From positions 3,100,001-3,164,000 of the forward strand of contig OZ250179.1 in NCBI GenBank assembly GCA_965238125.1: a stretch of 64,000 nt of DNA. Reading direction: 5' to 3'. Of the stretch, positions 55,938-64,000 are shown piece after piece. The notes beneath the pieces are model-generated. The model was given only the letters and a program-made list of their open reading frames with translations. It was not told the origin of the DNA and ran no database searches. Position 1 is the first letter of the stretch. Each line of letters begins with the position of its first letter. Source of the DNA: UBA6623 sp965238125. Its GTDB lineage: Bacteria; Acidobacteriota; Terriglobia; Bryobacterales; UBA6623. The position numbers and the translations under genes were made by a program.

Positions 55938-57305
55938 GACTGCCGGCGGGCTGTCGACCACCACTTCTTTTTTCGGGTCGAAATAGAGCACCTTGCCCTC
56001 TCGATAGCTCTGTACCGCCATCGAAATCGTCACTTGCGCCCGATAACCGGTATCGGCATCGAGGCGCGGTTTCTCGCGGGTCCGCATGCATTCGAGGAAG
56101 TTCGCCATGTGCGCATCGCGCTGATGATCCTCGACCGGAATATCGACCGAGGCGTAGCCGAATTTTTCGACAAACTCGTCGCGATAGATCTTTTCGGCGC
56201 TGACCGTGATGTGATCCGTCTCTCCTTCGAACCTCCCGTGATCGACCATCACGATGGTTCCCTTCTGTCCCCGAATCAGCCCGGGAATATGGGTCGAGTT
56301 GGCCATCGACGAACTCAGCACCAGCGAATGCCCTTTCGCAAAATCGGCCAATAGGTTGAACGTGTCAGGCACCTCGCGATCGGGAAAGGCATAGATGCCG
56401 CCCGAGGCCATCACGCGATAGGGAAACTGCGCCTCGCCCCAACAAATCTGCAACGGGGCGACTACGTGATAGAAAAGATCGGTTGCGACGCCGCCCGAGT
56501 AGTCCCAGAATTTGCGAAATCGAAAATAGCGCTGCGGATCGAAATCTCGCTCTTGCGCCGATCCCAGCCACGTCTTCCAGTCAATGTAGTTGACGCCCTT
56601 GCCGTTGGGGCCGGCATCGGGGTCGATCACCCAATTGCGATTGCCGCGGTCCGGCGTGGTGTTCCATTCGCCCGCCAGCGAGTTGCGGTGGTAAGAACCC
56701 TGGCTCGAGATCAGCTTGCCGATCATGCCGTCCTGGATGGCTTTGCGCGCTTTCCACCACTGGTCGCTCGATGTGGTTTGCGAGCCGACCTGCAGCACCC
56801 GCCCACTCTCTCGAACCTTCGCCGCCACTTGCTTGGCTTCCTCGATCGTATGCGTCATCGGCTTTTCGAGATAAACGTCCTTGCCGGCCTCCATCGCCGC
56901 CAGCGCGATCGGAGCATGCCAATGGTCCGGGGTGGCAACGATGACGGCGTCGATATCGGGCCGTGCCAAAACTTCGCGGTAGTCAAGCGTCGCGAACTCG
57001 GCCTTGGTCGCCTCTTGCGCCAATTGCTTGCGCTTTTCATAGACATCGCAAACCGCAGCAATCTTGACGTCCCCGCGCCGGTCGGCCATATCCAGCACCA
57101 GCTTCATCAAACTCGTGCCGCGACCGCCGACGCCGATCAGCACGACGTTGACGCGGTCGTTTGATGCAGCCGGCTGATCCGAGGCCTGCGCCGAGGATTG
57201 CGGCGGCGGAGCGGCGGCCGCCGTCGCGGCGAGACCCGCGAGCGCACTGGCGCCCACGGCACCCTTGACGAAGTCTCTGCGATGAACACCGCGTGTTTTC
57301 GACAT
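55935..57305 (-). CDS. Tat-exported Gfo/Idh/MocA-family oxidoreductase
   Basis: The 456-residue protein begins with a twin-arginine signal (HRRDFVKGAVGASALAGLAA). The Rossmann domain follows with VVLIGVGGRGTSLM (NAD(P) binding) and the family EKP motif in DVYLEKPMTHTIEE, then the C-terminal alpha/beta sheet domain. It oxidises sugars or related polyols. Export with a folded cofactor fits the Tat route. Its TAG stop lies within the R2 repeat. Confidence 0.88.
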   Translation of the reverse strand: MSKTRGVHRRDFVKGAVGASALAGLAATAAAAPPPQSSAQASDQPAASNDRVNVVLIGVGGRGTSLMKLVLDMADRRGDVKIAAVCDVYEKRKQLAQEATKAEFATLDYREVLARPDIDAVIVATPDHWHAPIALAAMEAGKDVYLEKPMTHTIEEAKQVAAKVRESGRVLQVGSQTTSSDQWWKARKAIQDGMIGKLISSQGSYHRNSLAGEWNTTPDRGNRNWVIDPDAGPNGKGVNYIDWKTWLGSAQERDFDPQRYFRFRKFWDYSGGVATDLFYHVVAPLQICWGEAQFPYRVMASGGIYAFPDREVPDTFNLLADFAKGHSLVLSSSMANSTHIPGLIRGQKGTIVMVDHGRFEGETDHITVSAEKIYRDEFVEKFGYASVDIPVEDHQRDAHMANFLECMRTREKPRLDADTGYRAQVTISMAVQSYREGKVLYFDPKKEVVVDSPPAV

Positions 57306-57662
57306 GTCTTGCCCCCTAGACTACTGGGTGATTATAGGCGACCGGGGCCCTGGGAACCAAGCTTCGGAGCTCGTTGGAAGGAATAAAGTCTCTGTACACA
57401 AACCCGGCGCCTTGGGTCGGGGGCCCAAGGCGCCGGGGTTGGTCTTCTTGCGGTGCGGAGTTCCGAGGGCAGTAACGTCCCCTGGGCTTGCGCCCAGGGC
57501 TGGTATTAATCCGGAACCCACGGCGTCATGGGCGCTTTGGCACTCTTCCTTCGGACCCTTCCGCGAACGAAAAGCTCCAACTTTCTCGAGTAGAATCCAG
57601 TGGGCGGGCCCGTCGCTCGCGCTCTGGGCTCTGTCTCGGCGTTACGATTTGCCTGAGGAGAC
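57306..57662. other. Intergenic region with a strong hairpin
   Basis: A perfect 14-bp inverted repeat pairs 57403-57416 (CCCGGCGCCTTGGG) with 57424-57437 across a 7-base loop. A shorter hairpin, CCTGGGC-TTGC-GCCCAGG, follows at about 57481-57498. The region separates two leftward genes and may end M48-gene transcription. No gene was found. Confidence 0.6.
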
Positions 57663-58718
57663 CTAGCGCCGCTTCAGCGTCGGGCGATCGTCTTCATCAC
57701 CAGCGTCGGCGTCGGCGTCCGCGTCGCCCTCTTCCACCGGCACCGTACCGCCCGAAGGCACGCGCCGCAACCTCGGACGATTCGGATCTTCCCGCGCTTC
57801 CTTGCCGCGGCGAGTCAGAGCCGTCAGGCGATCTTTCACGTCTAGAAACTCCGACGTACTCACGACGTACTCTCTCTTGTTCGGGAGCAGTTCGTTGATC
57901 GTCCTTTGGGTCTTGACGATGCGGTCGCCATGAGGTGGATGACTCGAGAAAAGCTTCGCCATGCGCAGCCGCGGCCAACGGCGGAACCAGCGTCCAAGGC
58001 CTCCGGGCTTGCGCTTTTCGTCGGCCTGCATCTTCTCAAAGAAATCCACGAAGGCCGTCGGGTCATACCCGGCCTTGTAGAGATACTGCAACCCAAGGAA
58101 ATCGGCTTCGGTTTCAAATTTGCGCGAGAAGCGCAAGAAACCGATCGGAATCGCGAGACCCGCCGCCTGGCGGATACCGTACCCCGTCCAGCCACCCATG
58201 AAAATCAGCGGAATGGTCGCGAAATTAATCAATTGCCCGCGCGTGGCCTGGCGCGTGCCGTGACGGCCGGCGACGTGGGCGATTTCATGCGCCATCACGC
58301 CGGCCAGTTCCGACTCGCTCTCGGCGCGCAGCATCAACCCGGCGTTGACGAAGAAAAACCCGCCGGGCAGAGCGAAAGCGTTGACTTGTTGGCTGTCGAT
58401 CAACTTGATCGTGAACGGCACCTTGGCGTCGGAGTTCCGCACCAGGTTTTGCCCCACGCGGTTGACGTATTCGGCGACGACCGGGTCGTCGATGATTTTG
58501 GAATGGCGCTCGATCTGCTGAGCCATTCGCTTGCCGAGCGCGATCTCCTTCTCGATCGAGTAGAAGTTCATGCCCTTGCCGACATCGCGGTCGCCGATCG
58601 CTTCGACGTCTTGCCGCTTGTTCTTGGGCTTCTTCTTCGAGCCGTCGTTCTTCGGCGCCGCCGTCAGCGAAGTCGCCAACACCAGCACCAAGAAAGTCGC
58701 CAAGGTCCGCACAGTCAT
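57663..58718 (-). CDS. M48-family zinc metalloprotease, exported
   Basis: The 351-residue protein has a signal peptide (TLATFLVLVLATSLTA) and the HEIAH zinc motif at residues 144-148, with the third ligand in ETEADFLGLQYL. Its layout (SIEKEIALGKRMAQQIERHS, ALPGGFFFVNAGLM) matches BepA/LoiP-like peptidases that monitor outer-membrane assembly. An Asp-rich tail (GDADADADAGDEDD) ends the protein. ATG 58718 has a GGAGG site. The longer frame crosses into the IS630 element and is rejected. Confidence 0.9.
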   Translation of the reverse strand: MTVRTLATFLVLVLATSLTAAPKNDGSKKKPKNKRQDVEAIGDRDVGKGMNFYSIEKEIALGKRMAQQIERHSKIIDDPVVAEYVNRVGQNLVRNSDAKVPFTIKLIDSQQVNAFALPGGFFFVNAGLMLRAESESELAGVMAHEIAHVAGRHGTRQATRGQLINFATIPLIFMGGWTGYGIRQAAGLAIPIGFLRFSRKFETEADFLGLQYLYKAGYDPTAFVDFFEKMQADEKRKPGGLGRWFRRWPRLRMAKLFSSHPPHGDRIVKTQRTINELLPNKREYVVSTSEFLDVKDRLTALTRRGKEAREDPNRPRLRRVPSGGTVPVEEGDADADADAGDEDDRPTLKRR

Positions 58719-58822
58719 CGAGAGCCTCCGATTCCCCTTATCGGCACAAAAGAGGACCACTACCAGTATACTCCGTCCGCCCAAATCAGAAAACGTTTTT
58801 TCGCCCGCCTCCGGTACTATTG

Positions 58823-59916
58823 TTGAGTCTCGCAAAATAGAGTGACACCTTTTGGTGTTGCCGTACGTATTCTTATGTATGGGAACACCGAAAGGAAAGC
58901 GCCGCGATTTCGAAGCATTGGAGAAACGCCGTTTCGAAGCGATGCGTTTGCTCGATGAAGGACTCAATCAGTCCGAAACCGCCAGGCGTCTGACAGTCGC
59001 CCGCCAAACCGTCAGTGAGTGGCGACGACAGTACCTGGCGCAAGGCGAGGCCGGGCTGCGCAAGGCCGGCCGCGCCGGCCGCAAGCCGCTATTAGACGCC
59101 ACGCAGCTCGAACGCCTGGAGATCCTGCTGCTCGAAGGCCCCGAGGCGCACGGCTTCCCGACGCCGTTGTGGAGCTGTCCGCGGGTGGCTCGTCTGATCC
59201 GAGACGAGTTCGGCGTGCGCTATCACGAGGGCCATGTCTGGAAGATCCTGCGGGCGCTCGGCTGGAGCCCGCAACGCCCGGTCGGCAAAGCCCGCGAGCG
59301 CAACGAAGAGGCCATCCGCGACTGGAAGTGCAAGAGGTGGCCGGCCATTAAAAAAAAGCCCGCAAACAAGACCGCACGATCGTCTTCATCGACGAAAGCG
59401 GATGGAGTCAGAAGCCGCATCGTTGCCGCACCTGGGCGCCGCGCGGCGAGACGCCGCTGCTGGAGTTCAACTTCAATTGGCAGAAGCTTTCGGTGTCGGC
59501 CGGGTTGACGTTGCGCAACTTTTACTTTCGGCTCTATCCCGGCGCGATTGGCGAGTTGGAGGTCATCGACTTTCTGAAGGCCTTGGTTCGCCACATGGAC
59601 GGCCCGTTGATGATCGTCTGGGACCGCTTGCCGGCGCATCGCAGTCGGATGGTGCGAGAGTTCATTGAACTCTCGCAAGGCCATATCGTGACGGAGTATT
59701 TGCCGGCGTATGCGCCGGAGCTGAATCCGGTGGAATACATCTGGGCGTACTGGAAACAGCACGAGTTGCCGAACGTCTGTCCGAAGGACTACTGGGAACT
59801 CGACGAACGTGCCCGCAAAACGCTGCGGCGCATGCGCCGCAAACCGCGCTTGATTACCGCTTTCTGGAAACAGTCTTCTCTTTGTCTCGATTGACAGGAT
59901 ATTATGCGAGACTCAA
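58823..59916. mobile_element. IS630-family insertion sequence, frameshift type
   Basis: The ends TTGAGTCTCGCA (58823) and its inverted copy (ending 59916) form the terminal repeats. TA follows on the right (59917-59918), as IS630 requires; the left flank is not TA. The right side lies inside a truncated IS1380 copy, whereas the left side is unrelated, so the deletion probably began at this end. Two overlapping transposase frames fill the element. Confidence 0.85.
58879..59894 (+). CDS. IS630-family transposase, two frames joined by a putative programmed frameshift
   Basis: The first frame (58879-59508, residues from MGTPKGKRRDFEAL) holds the helix-turn-helix. The second (59493-59894, minus-one frame) holds most of the catalytic core. 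A run of eight A at 59350-59357 (A-AAA-AAG type) is the obvious slippery site. A minus-one shift there gives a continuous DDE protein: IVFIDESGW, MIVWDRLPAHRS and APELNPVEYIW. Such poly-A frameshifting is known in IS630 elements, so the gene may be functional. Confidence 0.8.
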
Positions 59917-60898
59917 TAGGCGCGAAGCTGCGTCCCGGCAACGTGCACAGCGCCGAGGACTGGGACGAGCTGCTACTGCCGGAGATCGAACGACAACAGG
60001 CGGAGGGCAAACAGGTGACGTTCCGCGCCGACGCCGCCTTCGCCAAGCCCGAGATCTACGAGGCGATGGAGGAGCGCGGCGTGGACTACGTGATTCGCAT
60101 CCCGGCGAACAAGAGCCTGGAGCTGGAGATCGAGGACATCCTGTTTCGGCCACCGGGCAGGCCGAACGCCAAGCCCCTAGTGCGCTACAAGAGTTTTCGC
60201 TATCAGGCCGAGAGCTGGTCGAAGGCAAGGCGAGTTGTCGCCAAGGTCGAGCATCACCAGGGCGAACTATTCCCGCGCGTCGGATTTGTCGTGACGAGCA
60301 TGAGCTTGCCGAGCCGCTCGGTCGTGCGGTTCTACAACAAGCGCGGCACGGCGGAGCAGTGGATCAAAGAAGGCAAACAGGCCACGCACTGGACCCGCTT
60401 GTCGTGTCACCGCTTCCGAGCCAACGAGGTACGGCTGCAACTCAGCGTGCTGGCCTACAACCTGGGCAACCTGTGGCGGCGGCTAGGGCTGCCGCAGCGA
60501 ATCAAAAGCTGGTCGCTAACGAGTTTGCAACACAGGTTGATGAAGACCGGCGGTCGGCTGGTCAAGCATGCTCGCTACTACTGGTTGCTGCTGGCGGAGG
60601 GGCATCTGAACCGGCGGCTGTTCGGTGACATGCTGCATAGGATCTGGGTGCTGCCTGTGCCGGGTGGGTAGCGTTGCCCGGGCGAGGATCAACAGTTTTT
60701 GGCTCCAAAAAGGTTTCGCAGGGAGCAGTGTCGGCCGGAGCGCCGTTCAGTCCGCTCAATCAACGTCTGTGAGCGGACGGACGAGCCCTGGCGCCTACCG
60801 GCGGAGGTGATGTGCAGGGTTCAGCGCGAAAAGACGTGGTATTCGGCGCAGCGGGGGTGTATCCTGTGACCGTGCCAGGGCCAAAATGGAAATCCTGG
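59917..60898. mobile_element. Truncated IS1380-family element, second copy
   Basis: This copy matches 19723 to about 20706 of the intact element in reverse order, down to the same right end (CCAAAATGGAAATCCTGG). It starts at the TA of an IS630-family insertion and lacks the 5' half. The two copies differ by few bases, so the truncation is recent. No target duplication is identifiable. Confidence 0.88.
59919..60671 (+). pseudogene. IS1380-family transposase, C-terminal 250 residues
   Basis: The frame starts GAKLRPGNVHSAEDWDELLL and continues to the normal end. It is nearly identical to residues 194-443 of the intact transposase at 19950-21281; one difference is A to V near the C-terminus (HRIWVLPVPGG). 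The N-terminal part, including the first catalytic aspartate, is missing. The few residues before it come from the IS630 element. Confidence 0.92.
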
Positions 60899-60947
60899 AG
60901 TAATGCTTCTACTCTTCGATGGTGCCGCCGGGTGCATTGGAGTGCAG

Positions 60948-61715
60948 CTAGAATTTGGGCTTGGAAACTTTCTCAATCTCTAGCAGATATCGAGTTACCG
61001 CACGAATTGTCTCACTCTCTCCTTTAACATCGACGAATAGCGTATCTGGACCCGTTCTCAGCCCCGACATGTAATACGCCATAATCGCCCTGCGGCCGTC
61101 AATCAAAGTAATTCTCAGCTGAGGTAGAGTGTCGTACAAAAATAAGCGAACCTTGTCTGGATGAGCGAGTCTAGAGCGCAGCTTCTCAATGCCCTCAATG
61201 TTAGCATTGAGTTCTTTTCCGAGGAATCCTTTCGACTTATTGGGATATCGAAGCTGTTCTGCGACCTCCAACCACGGCGACTCTGGATTGAGCATAAGAA
61301 TGTCGAGACTGAGGTCACGTTGAGCGCTTAGCCTACGCCAGAGCGTAATGTCGCGGAAGACCTTCTCACCAGTGGTCACTAGCATCTTGATACTCGAAGC
61401 CGTTCCCAGTGCTTGGTAGAGCTCCACATTATGTCTACTGATTCCGATGAAGACCTGCGACTTCGTTGAGCGTTCAAATGGGATCTCCGGGGCCACGATC
61501 TGCCTAGCAACCTCGTCGTATAAAAACGCTGGAACGCCGGTTCCTGGTGCTCGGACAACTATCTCCTCGCAATTGCGCAAGGAGTCTTCGGAAATCAGAT
61601 GTGTGAAGCACGTCAAGAACTCCTCCAGCTCGTTCCCCGGTCGGTGCCAAAACTCGGAGCCGTGCCGATCTGAGCTCAGAGAAAGGCTTAACGTGAGTTC
61701 TTTGCGGGTCTCCAC
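60948..61715 (-). CDS. Hypothetical protein, AT-richer than neighbours, possibly 5'-truncated
   Basis: The 255-residue protein (GTG start) begins METRKELTLSLSLSSDRHGS. Its C-terminal half, SLDILMLNPESPWLEVAEQL then RLFLYDTLPQLRITLIDGRR, weakly recalls phospholipase-D-like regulator domains (DUF5919-type), some of which occur in defence loci; this is only a suggestion. The reading frame extends upstream without a start codon to a TAA at 61884-61886, suggesting N-terminal loss. Codon use and base composition are visibly less GC-rich than the surrounding genes, a sign of transfer. It lies next to the truncated IS. Confidence 0.5.
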   Translation of the reverse strand: METRKELTLSLSLSSDRHGSEFWHRPGNELEEFLTCFTHLISEDSLRNCEEIVVRAPGTGVPAFLYDEVARQIVAPEIPFERSTKSQVFIGISRHNVELYQALGTASSIKMLVTTGEKVFRDITLWRRLSAQRDLSLDILMLNPESPWLEVAEQLRYPNKSKGFLGKELNANIEGIEKLRSRLAHPDKVRLFLYDTLPQLRITLIDGRRAIMAYYMSGLRTGPDTLFVDVKGESETIRAVTRYLLEIEKVSKPKF

Positions 61716-62223
61716 TGATGTCAGCCGTCGAGTTTCGAGGCCAATGTCGGTAGCTGTCTGCCGCTTCAGGAAAAGGATTCTCTCGAGAGATCGGTGACAG
61801 CCACCGAATAAAGAATCTTCACCCGGCTGGCTCGAACGAGCGTCGAAGTAGAAAGCCTCCCAACGCCGTTCAAGTGTCTCGAATTAATACTGGGCCGGTC
61901 CGTAAGGGCCGGACCCAGTCCCAACCCGCAACCTCCGCCCGGGCGAACGACCGGCTTGCCGGTCGTTCGGGGGCCTGGGGCGGGGGACGAATTCGGGCCG
62001 AGTTCGGGGACGGAGCCCGAACTCGGCCAAGATCGGCTTGACGCTACCGCAAAGAGAGTACGATCCGCCGGGATCAGCGATTCGTAAGTGAAACCCACGC
62101 GGGCTCGGCAAACAGCCGAGCCCGCTAGCACGGAAACTCGTAGCCTGTCCCCGACTTTTCCCCCCGACTTTTCCCGACTTTTCATGGTGCGGGCAGAGAG
62201 ACGAAGACAGCGACTCCGTTCAG
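61716..62223. repeat. Repeat-rich region with R5 copy B and hairpins
   Basis: Non-coding apart from the possible upstream part of the neighbouring gene. It contains a near-perfect hairpin at 61889-61919 (ACTGGGCCGG with matching arm) and R5 copy B at 61921-61986. At 61996-62028, two 13-bp arms (GGCCGAGTTCGGG and complement) flank a 7-base loop. The hairpin core recurs at 62390-62414. Confidence 0.7.
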
Positions 62224-62331
62224 CTATTGGATGTTGACGGTCACCGTATTGGCCGTCTTACCGTCTACCGTTAGAAGGATGTTCACCTCACCGCGGCCGA
62301 TCAGTGATCGGGGCAGAGGGCCGAAGGGGAG
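62224..62331 (-). pseudogene. C-terminal remnant of a Solibacter-type C-terminal domain protein (TIGR03437-like)
   Basis: Thirty-five residues, ELPFGPLPRSLIGRGEVNIL then LTVDGKTANTVTVNIQ, followed by a TAG stop, match the usual end of proteins carrying the Solibacter uncharacterised C-terminal domain. Upstream the frame enters G-rich tandem repeats, so the rest of the gene is gone. It supports an acidobacterial origin. The match is from memory of the family consensus. Confidence 0.65.
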
Positions 62332-62414
62332 TTCGGGACGGGAGTTCGGGGGAGTTGGGGGAGTTGGGGGAGTTCGGGGGGAGTTCGGGGAGTTCGGGGA
62401 CGGAGCCCGAACTC
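62328..62414. repeat. G-rich tandem repeat with terminal hairpin
   Basis: Eight units of roughly AGTTCGGGG or AGTTGGGGG are arrayed head to tail, ending in the hairpin GAGTTCGGGGACGG-AGCCCGAACTC (62390-62414). The repeated G-tracts could form a G-quadruplex on the plus strand. Confidence 0.75.
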
Positions 62415-62838
62415 TGGATCTGGGAAGAGATCGGGGACATCCATGATAGGTATCTGTCAAGTTACCTCAAGTAGGGGTGGACGCAGTCACCCCGCTCCCT
62501 CGTGGCGGCAAGGGTTCTCGAACAGTGCCGAAAATTGCGACGACCCGGCGTTGGCGAATCGATTAAGCGGTCCCGAAGACCAGACATCCATGTGCCGCCT
62601 CGAGGGGCTCGTTGCGCGAGCCGCCGTCGCGGAAGATTCAGTTTGGGTCTTTACCCGCCGAGAAAGTCGGGGCAGGCTGCGACTTATTGCGGACTCAAGG
62701 AAACGGACTTCTCCTGCGCCCGGGGGGGGCCGGGGGGAGGCGGTTTTGGGGGCATCGCCGTTCGTGTACCCGGGCGACGGCATCGGATACGGCTCGGTTA
62801 CCCTCGCGGCTCGGTTTGGGCTCCCGCCCGCCCCCGGA
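62415..62838. other. Non-coding region with poly-G tract
   Basis: About 420 bases with no credible gene on either strand. It includes a G-run near 62722-62740. The multiheme gene ends just to its right. Confidence 0.4.
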
Positions 62839-63690
62839 TCAATTGTGGCACTGCTTGCAGAGGATCTCTTTCGGCATCGTCAGCATTGCCTTGGACGTTT
62901 CGCCGTGGGCGTTGTGGCACATGCCGCATTCCTGTAGCTGATGCACCGGGTGTTCGTGCGCCGCGTTGAAAGCTGCTTCCTCGTGGCACGCAAAACACCC
63001 GCCCTTGAAGCGAAAGCGCCCGCGACGGCTCACGCCGTGACATTGCGTGCAGGCAACATCCGCGAGAGGCGGGTGCCGGAAGAAAGGCTTGAACTCGGCG
63101 GGAGCGCCTTCCCCGACAAAGAATTGTACTTCTTCGCGTCCGCCTTCCCACACTAACGCCAGCGTGTGCCGCCCCGGCGCGGCTTGAACAACGGCGTGGA
63201 AGACTTCGTTGAAGGGTTCTTCGGCCGGCACCGCTTTGCCGTCAAGTTCGAGCTTTCCCTCGGACGCGGTGGCTACGATATCGACCTTGGCGTCAGTGAG
63301 CGCGGCGCCGTCGACGGGACGCATGATCTTGCCTTCGGCGAGAAGGTGAGACGGCGCCGGCGCGGTAGCCACGATGGCGAGTCCCAAAAGAAGAGGCAGG
63401 TTGTGTGGGCTGATTCGTGGGAGTCGCGCAGCGGTCCGGACTCGATCGGCAAGGGTGCAGCCGGGTTGGCAGCCGCGGGGGCTGCGATGGGCAGGCCTGG
63501 AGACCTGCCCCACTGCCGGTGCTCGCGATGGACCGCCGCGAGTGCCGGCCACCACGGCGGCATCCCGTAGTGAAAGTCCAACTACGCGAAAAAAGGGTAC
63601 AGCCACCGATTTCCGCCGTCCTTCAGCTGGGAAACAGAGCGTTTCGAGGAGCGAAAATCGAATGGCAGTCCCCCTTTTTCGCTCGAACAT
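62839..63690 (-). CDS. Multiheme cytochrome c, exported (start uncertain)
   Basis: The C-terminal 90 residues contain four CxxCH heme motifs: CTQCH, CFACH, CGMCH and CKQCH, the last at the very end. They follow a beta-rich segment (HTLALVWEGGREEVQFFVGE). A hydrophobic segment (LPLLLGLAIVATAPAPSHLL) about 90 residues in is the likely signal peptide. The real start is therefore near 63450, but no ATG is present there. The region upstream of it overlaps repeat-like DNA, so the first 80 residues of the ORF from ATG 63690 are probably not translated. It resembles cytochromes with doubled CxxCH motifs used in extracellular or periplasmic electron transfer. Confidence 0.75.
   Translation of the reverse strand: MFERKRGTAIRFSLLETLCFPAEGRRKSVAVPFFRVVGLSLRDAAVVAGTRGGPSRAPAVGQVSRPAHRSPRGCQPGCTLADRVRTAARLPRISPHNLPLLLGLAIVATAPAPSHLLAEGKIMRPVDGAALTDAKVDIVATASEGKLELDGKAVPAEEPFNEVFHAVVQAAPGRHTLALVWEGGREEVQFFVGEGAPAEFKPFFRHPPLADVACTQCHGVSRRGRFRFKGGCFACHEEAAFNAAHEHPVHQLQECGMCHNAHGETSKAMLTMPKEILCKQCHN
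63570..63606 (+). repeat. R1 5'-segment, isolated copy
   Basis: GTGAAAGTCCAACTACGCG and GGGTACAGCC match the 5' segment of R1 near 16254-16292 and, less well, 3182. The downstream R1 core is not clear here. It lies within the doubtful N-terminus of the multiheme frame. Confidence 0.5.
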
Positions 63691-63717
63691 ATTCTTGCCG
63701 CGGGCTACCCGATGTCA

Positions 63718-64000
63718 CTACAGCTCGATACGGCAGATCGAACCGGCGTACTTGCTCTTGCTGTCCTTGTGCCCGGGAGCGACGCCGGCGTCGCAATAGT
63801 AGAGATTTCCCTGATACCAGGTCATCCCATGCGGGTCCGGGTCATGGCTGTTCAATTGGACCGCCTCGACGATGCGTCCGTTCTCGGCATCGAACTTGAG
63901 CACGCGGAAATCGTTCGAGAACATGCACCAGATGTACTTGCCGTCCCAGGCGAGGCCGTGGGCTCGCTCGAGAGGTATCGGGAATGAACTCGAAACGTTC
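63718..64000 (-). CDS. Beta-propeller (SMP-30/NHL-like) protein, C-terminal part; start outside window
   Basis: The frame is open at the right edge, leaving about 93 residues. Blade-like repeats are visible: ERAHGLAWDGKYIWCMFSND, FRVLKFDAENGRIVEAVQLN, and DPHGMTWYQGNLYYCDAG, followed by ICRIEL at the C-terminus. Such HGL/HGM blades occur in SMP-30 and related propellers that bind sugars or act as lactonases. The exact family cannot be fixed from this fragment. It is transcribed towards the multiheme gene. Confidence 0.7.
   Translation of the reverse strand, partial: NVSSSFPIPLERAHGLAWDGKYIWCMFSNDFRVLKFDAENGRIVEAVQLNSHDPDPHGMTWYQGNLYYCDAGVAPGHKDSKSKYAGSICRIEL

Noticed and set aside
62443..62937. 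Overlapping plus-strand ORFs of 155-164 codons
   Set aside because: Low-complexity Gly/Arg/Pro composition over G-runs, no start signal and partly antisense to the multiheme gene.

Overview
The window is high-GC, gene-dense bacterial chromosome, most likely from an Acidobacteriota member of the Solibacter/Bryobacter type. The evidence is a von Willebrand protein of the acidobacterial VWFA-related type (27990-29027), an Oar-like TonB-dependent receptor with a carboxypeptidase-regulatory N-terminus, a C-terminal remnant resembling the Solibacter C-terminal domain (TIGR03437) at 62224-62331, a PEGA-domain Ser/Thr kinase, Tat-exported oxidoreductases and isomerases, and the futalosine route to menaquinone (mqnA, mqnC). 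Assignments rest on motif reading only; no database search was run.

Layout. 1-3.5 kb: 3' end of a DinG-type helicase, queE, a glutaminase remnant and an intact IS1182-family element. 3.5-8.1 kb: PQQ dehydrogenase plus di-heme cytochrome c operon, then a PEGA-domain kinase. 8.3-16.2 kb: housekeeping genes (ispG, rpsT, M1 peptidase, mqnC-mqnA, M24 peptidase) and an orphan antitoxin. 16.5-21.5 kb: an Oar-like receptor gene split by an IS1380-family element. 21.7-30.8 kb: TPR membrane protein, TatT/TatP periplasmic proteins, a nonsense-interrupted FMN-dependent 2-hydroxy-acid oxidase, a MoaD-MoaE fusion, VWFA protein, Hfq-like protein, hydrolase and cold-shock protein. 31.2-39.3 kb: a Gld-type ABC exporter operon (ATPase, permease-GldG fusion, DUF4340), a sugar isomerase and a large alpha/beta hydrolase. 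39.4-43.4 kb: a nonsense-interrupted CHASE histidine kinase, barrel protein, lipocalin-like lipoprotein and coaX. 43.4-47 kb: a group II intron sitting in a palindromic repeat, then an IS630-family element. 47-53.6 kb: TPP-dependent enzyme with cytochrome c, pterin dehydratase and mutS. 53.6-64 kb: repeats, TPR protein, Gfo/Idh oxidoreductase, M48 protease, nested IS630/IS1380 remnants, an AT-richer hypothetical gene, a multiheme cytochrome and the 3' end of a beta-propeller gene.

The most notable feature is the mobile and repeat landscape. Element boundaries can be resolved to the base: a 5-bp target duplication restores the receptor reading frame, and the intron exon junction is confirmed by an uninterrupted repeat copy elsewhere. 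At least five families of non-coding dispersed repeats (called R1-R5 here) occupy the intergenic spaces. Several genes are freshly broken: three by a single in-frame stop codon, one by a frameshift, one by an IS and one by deletion.
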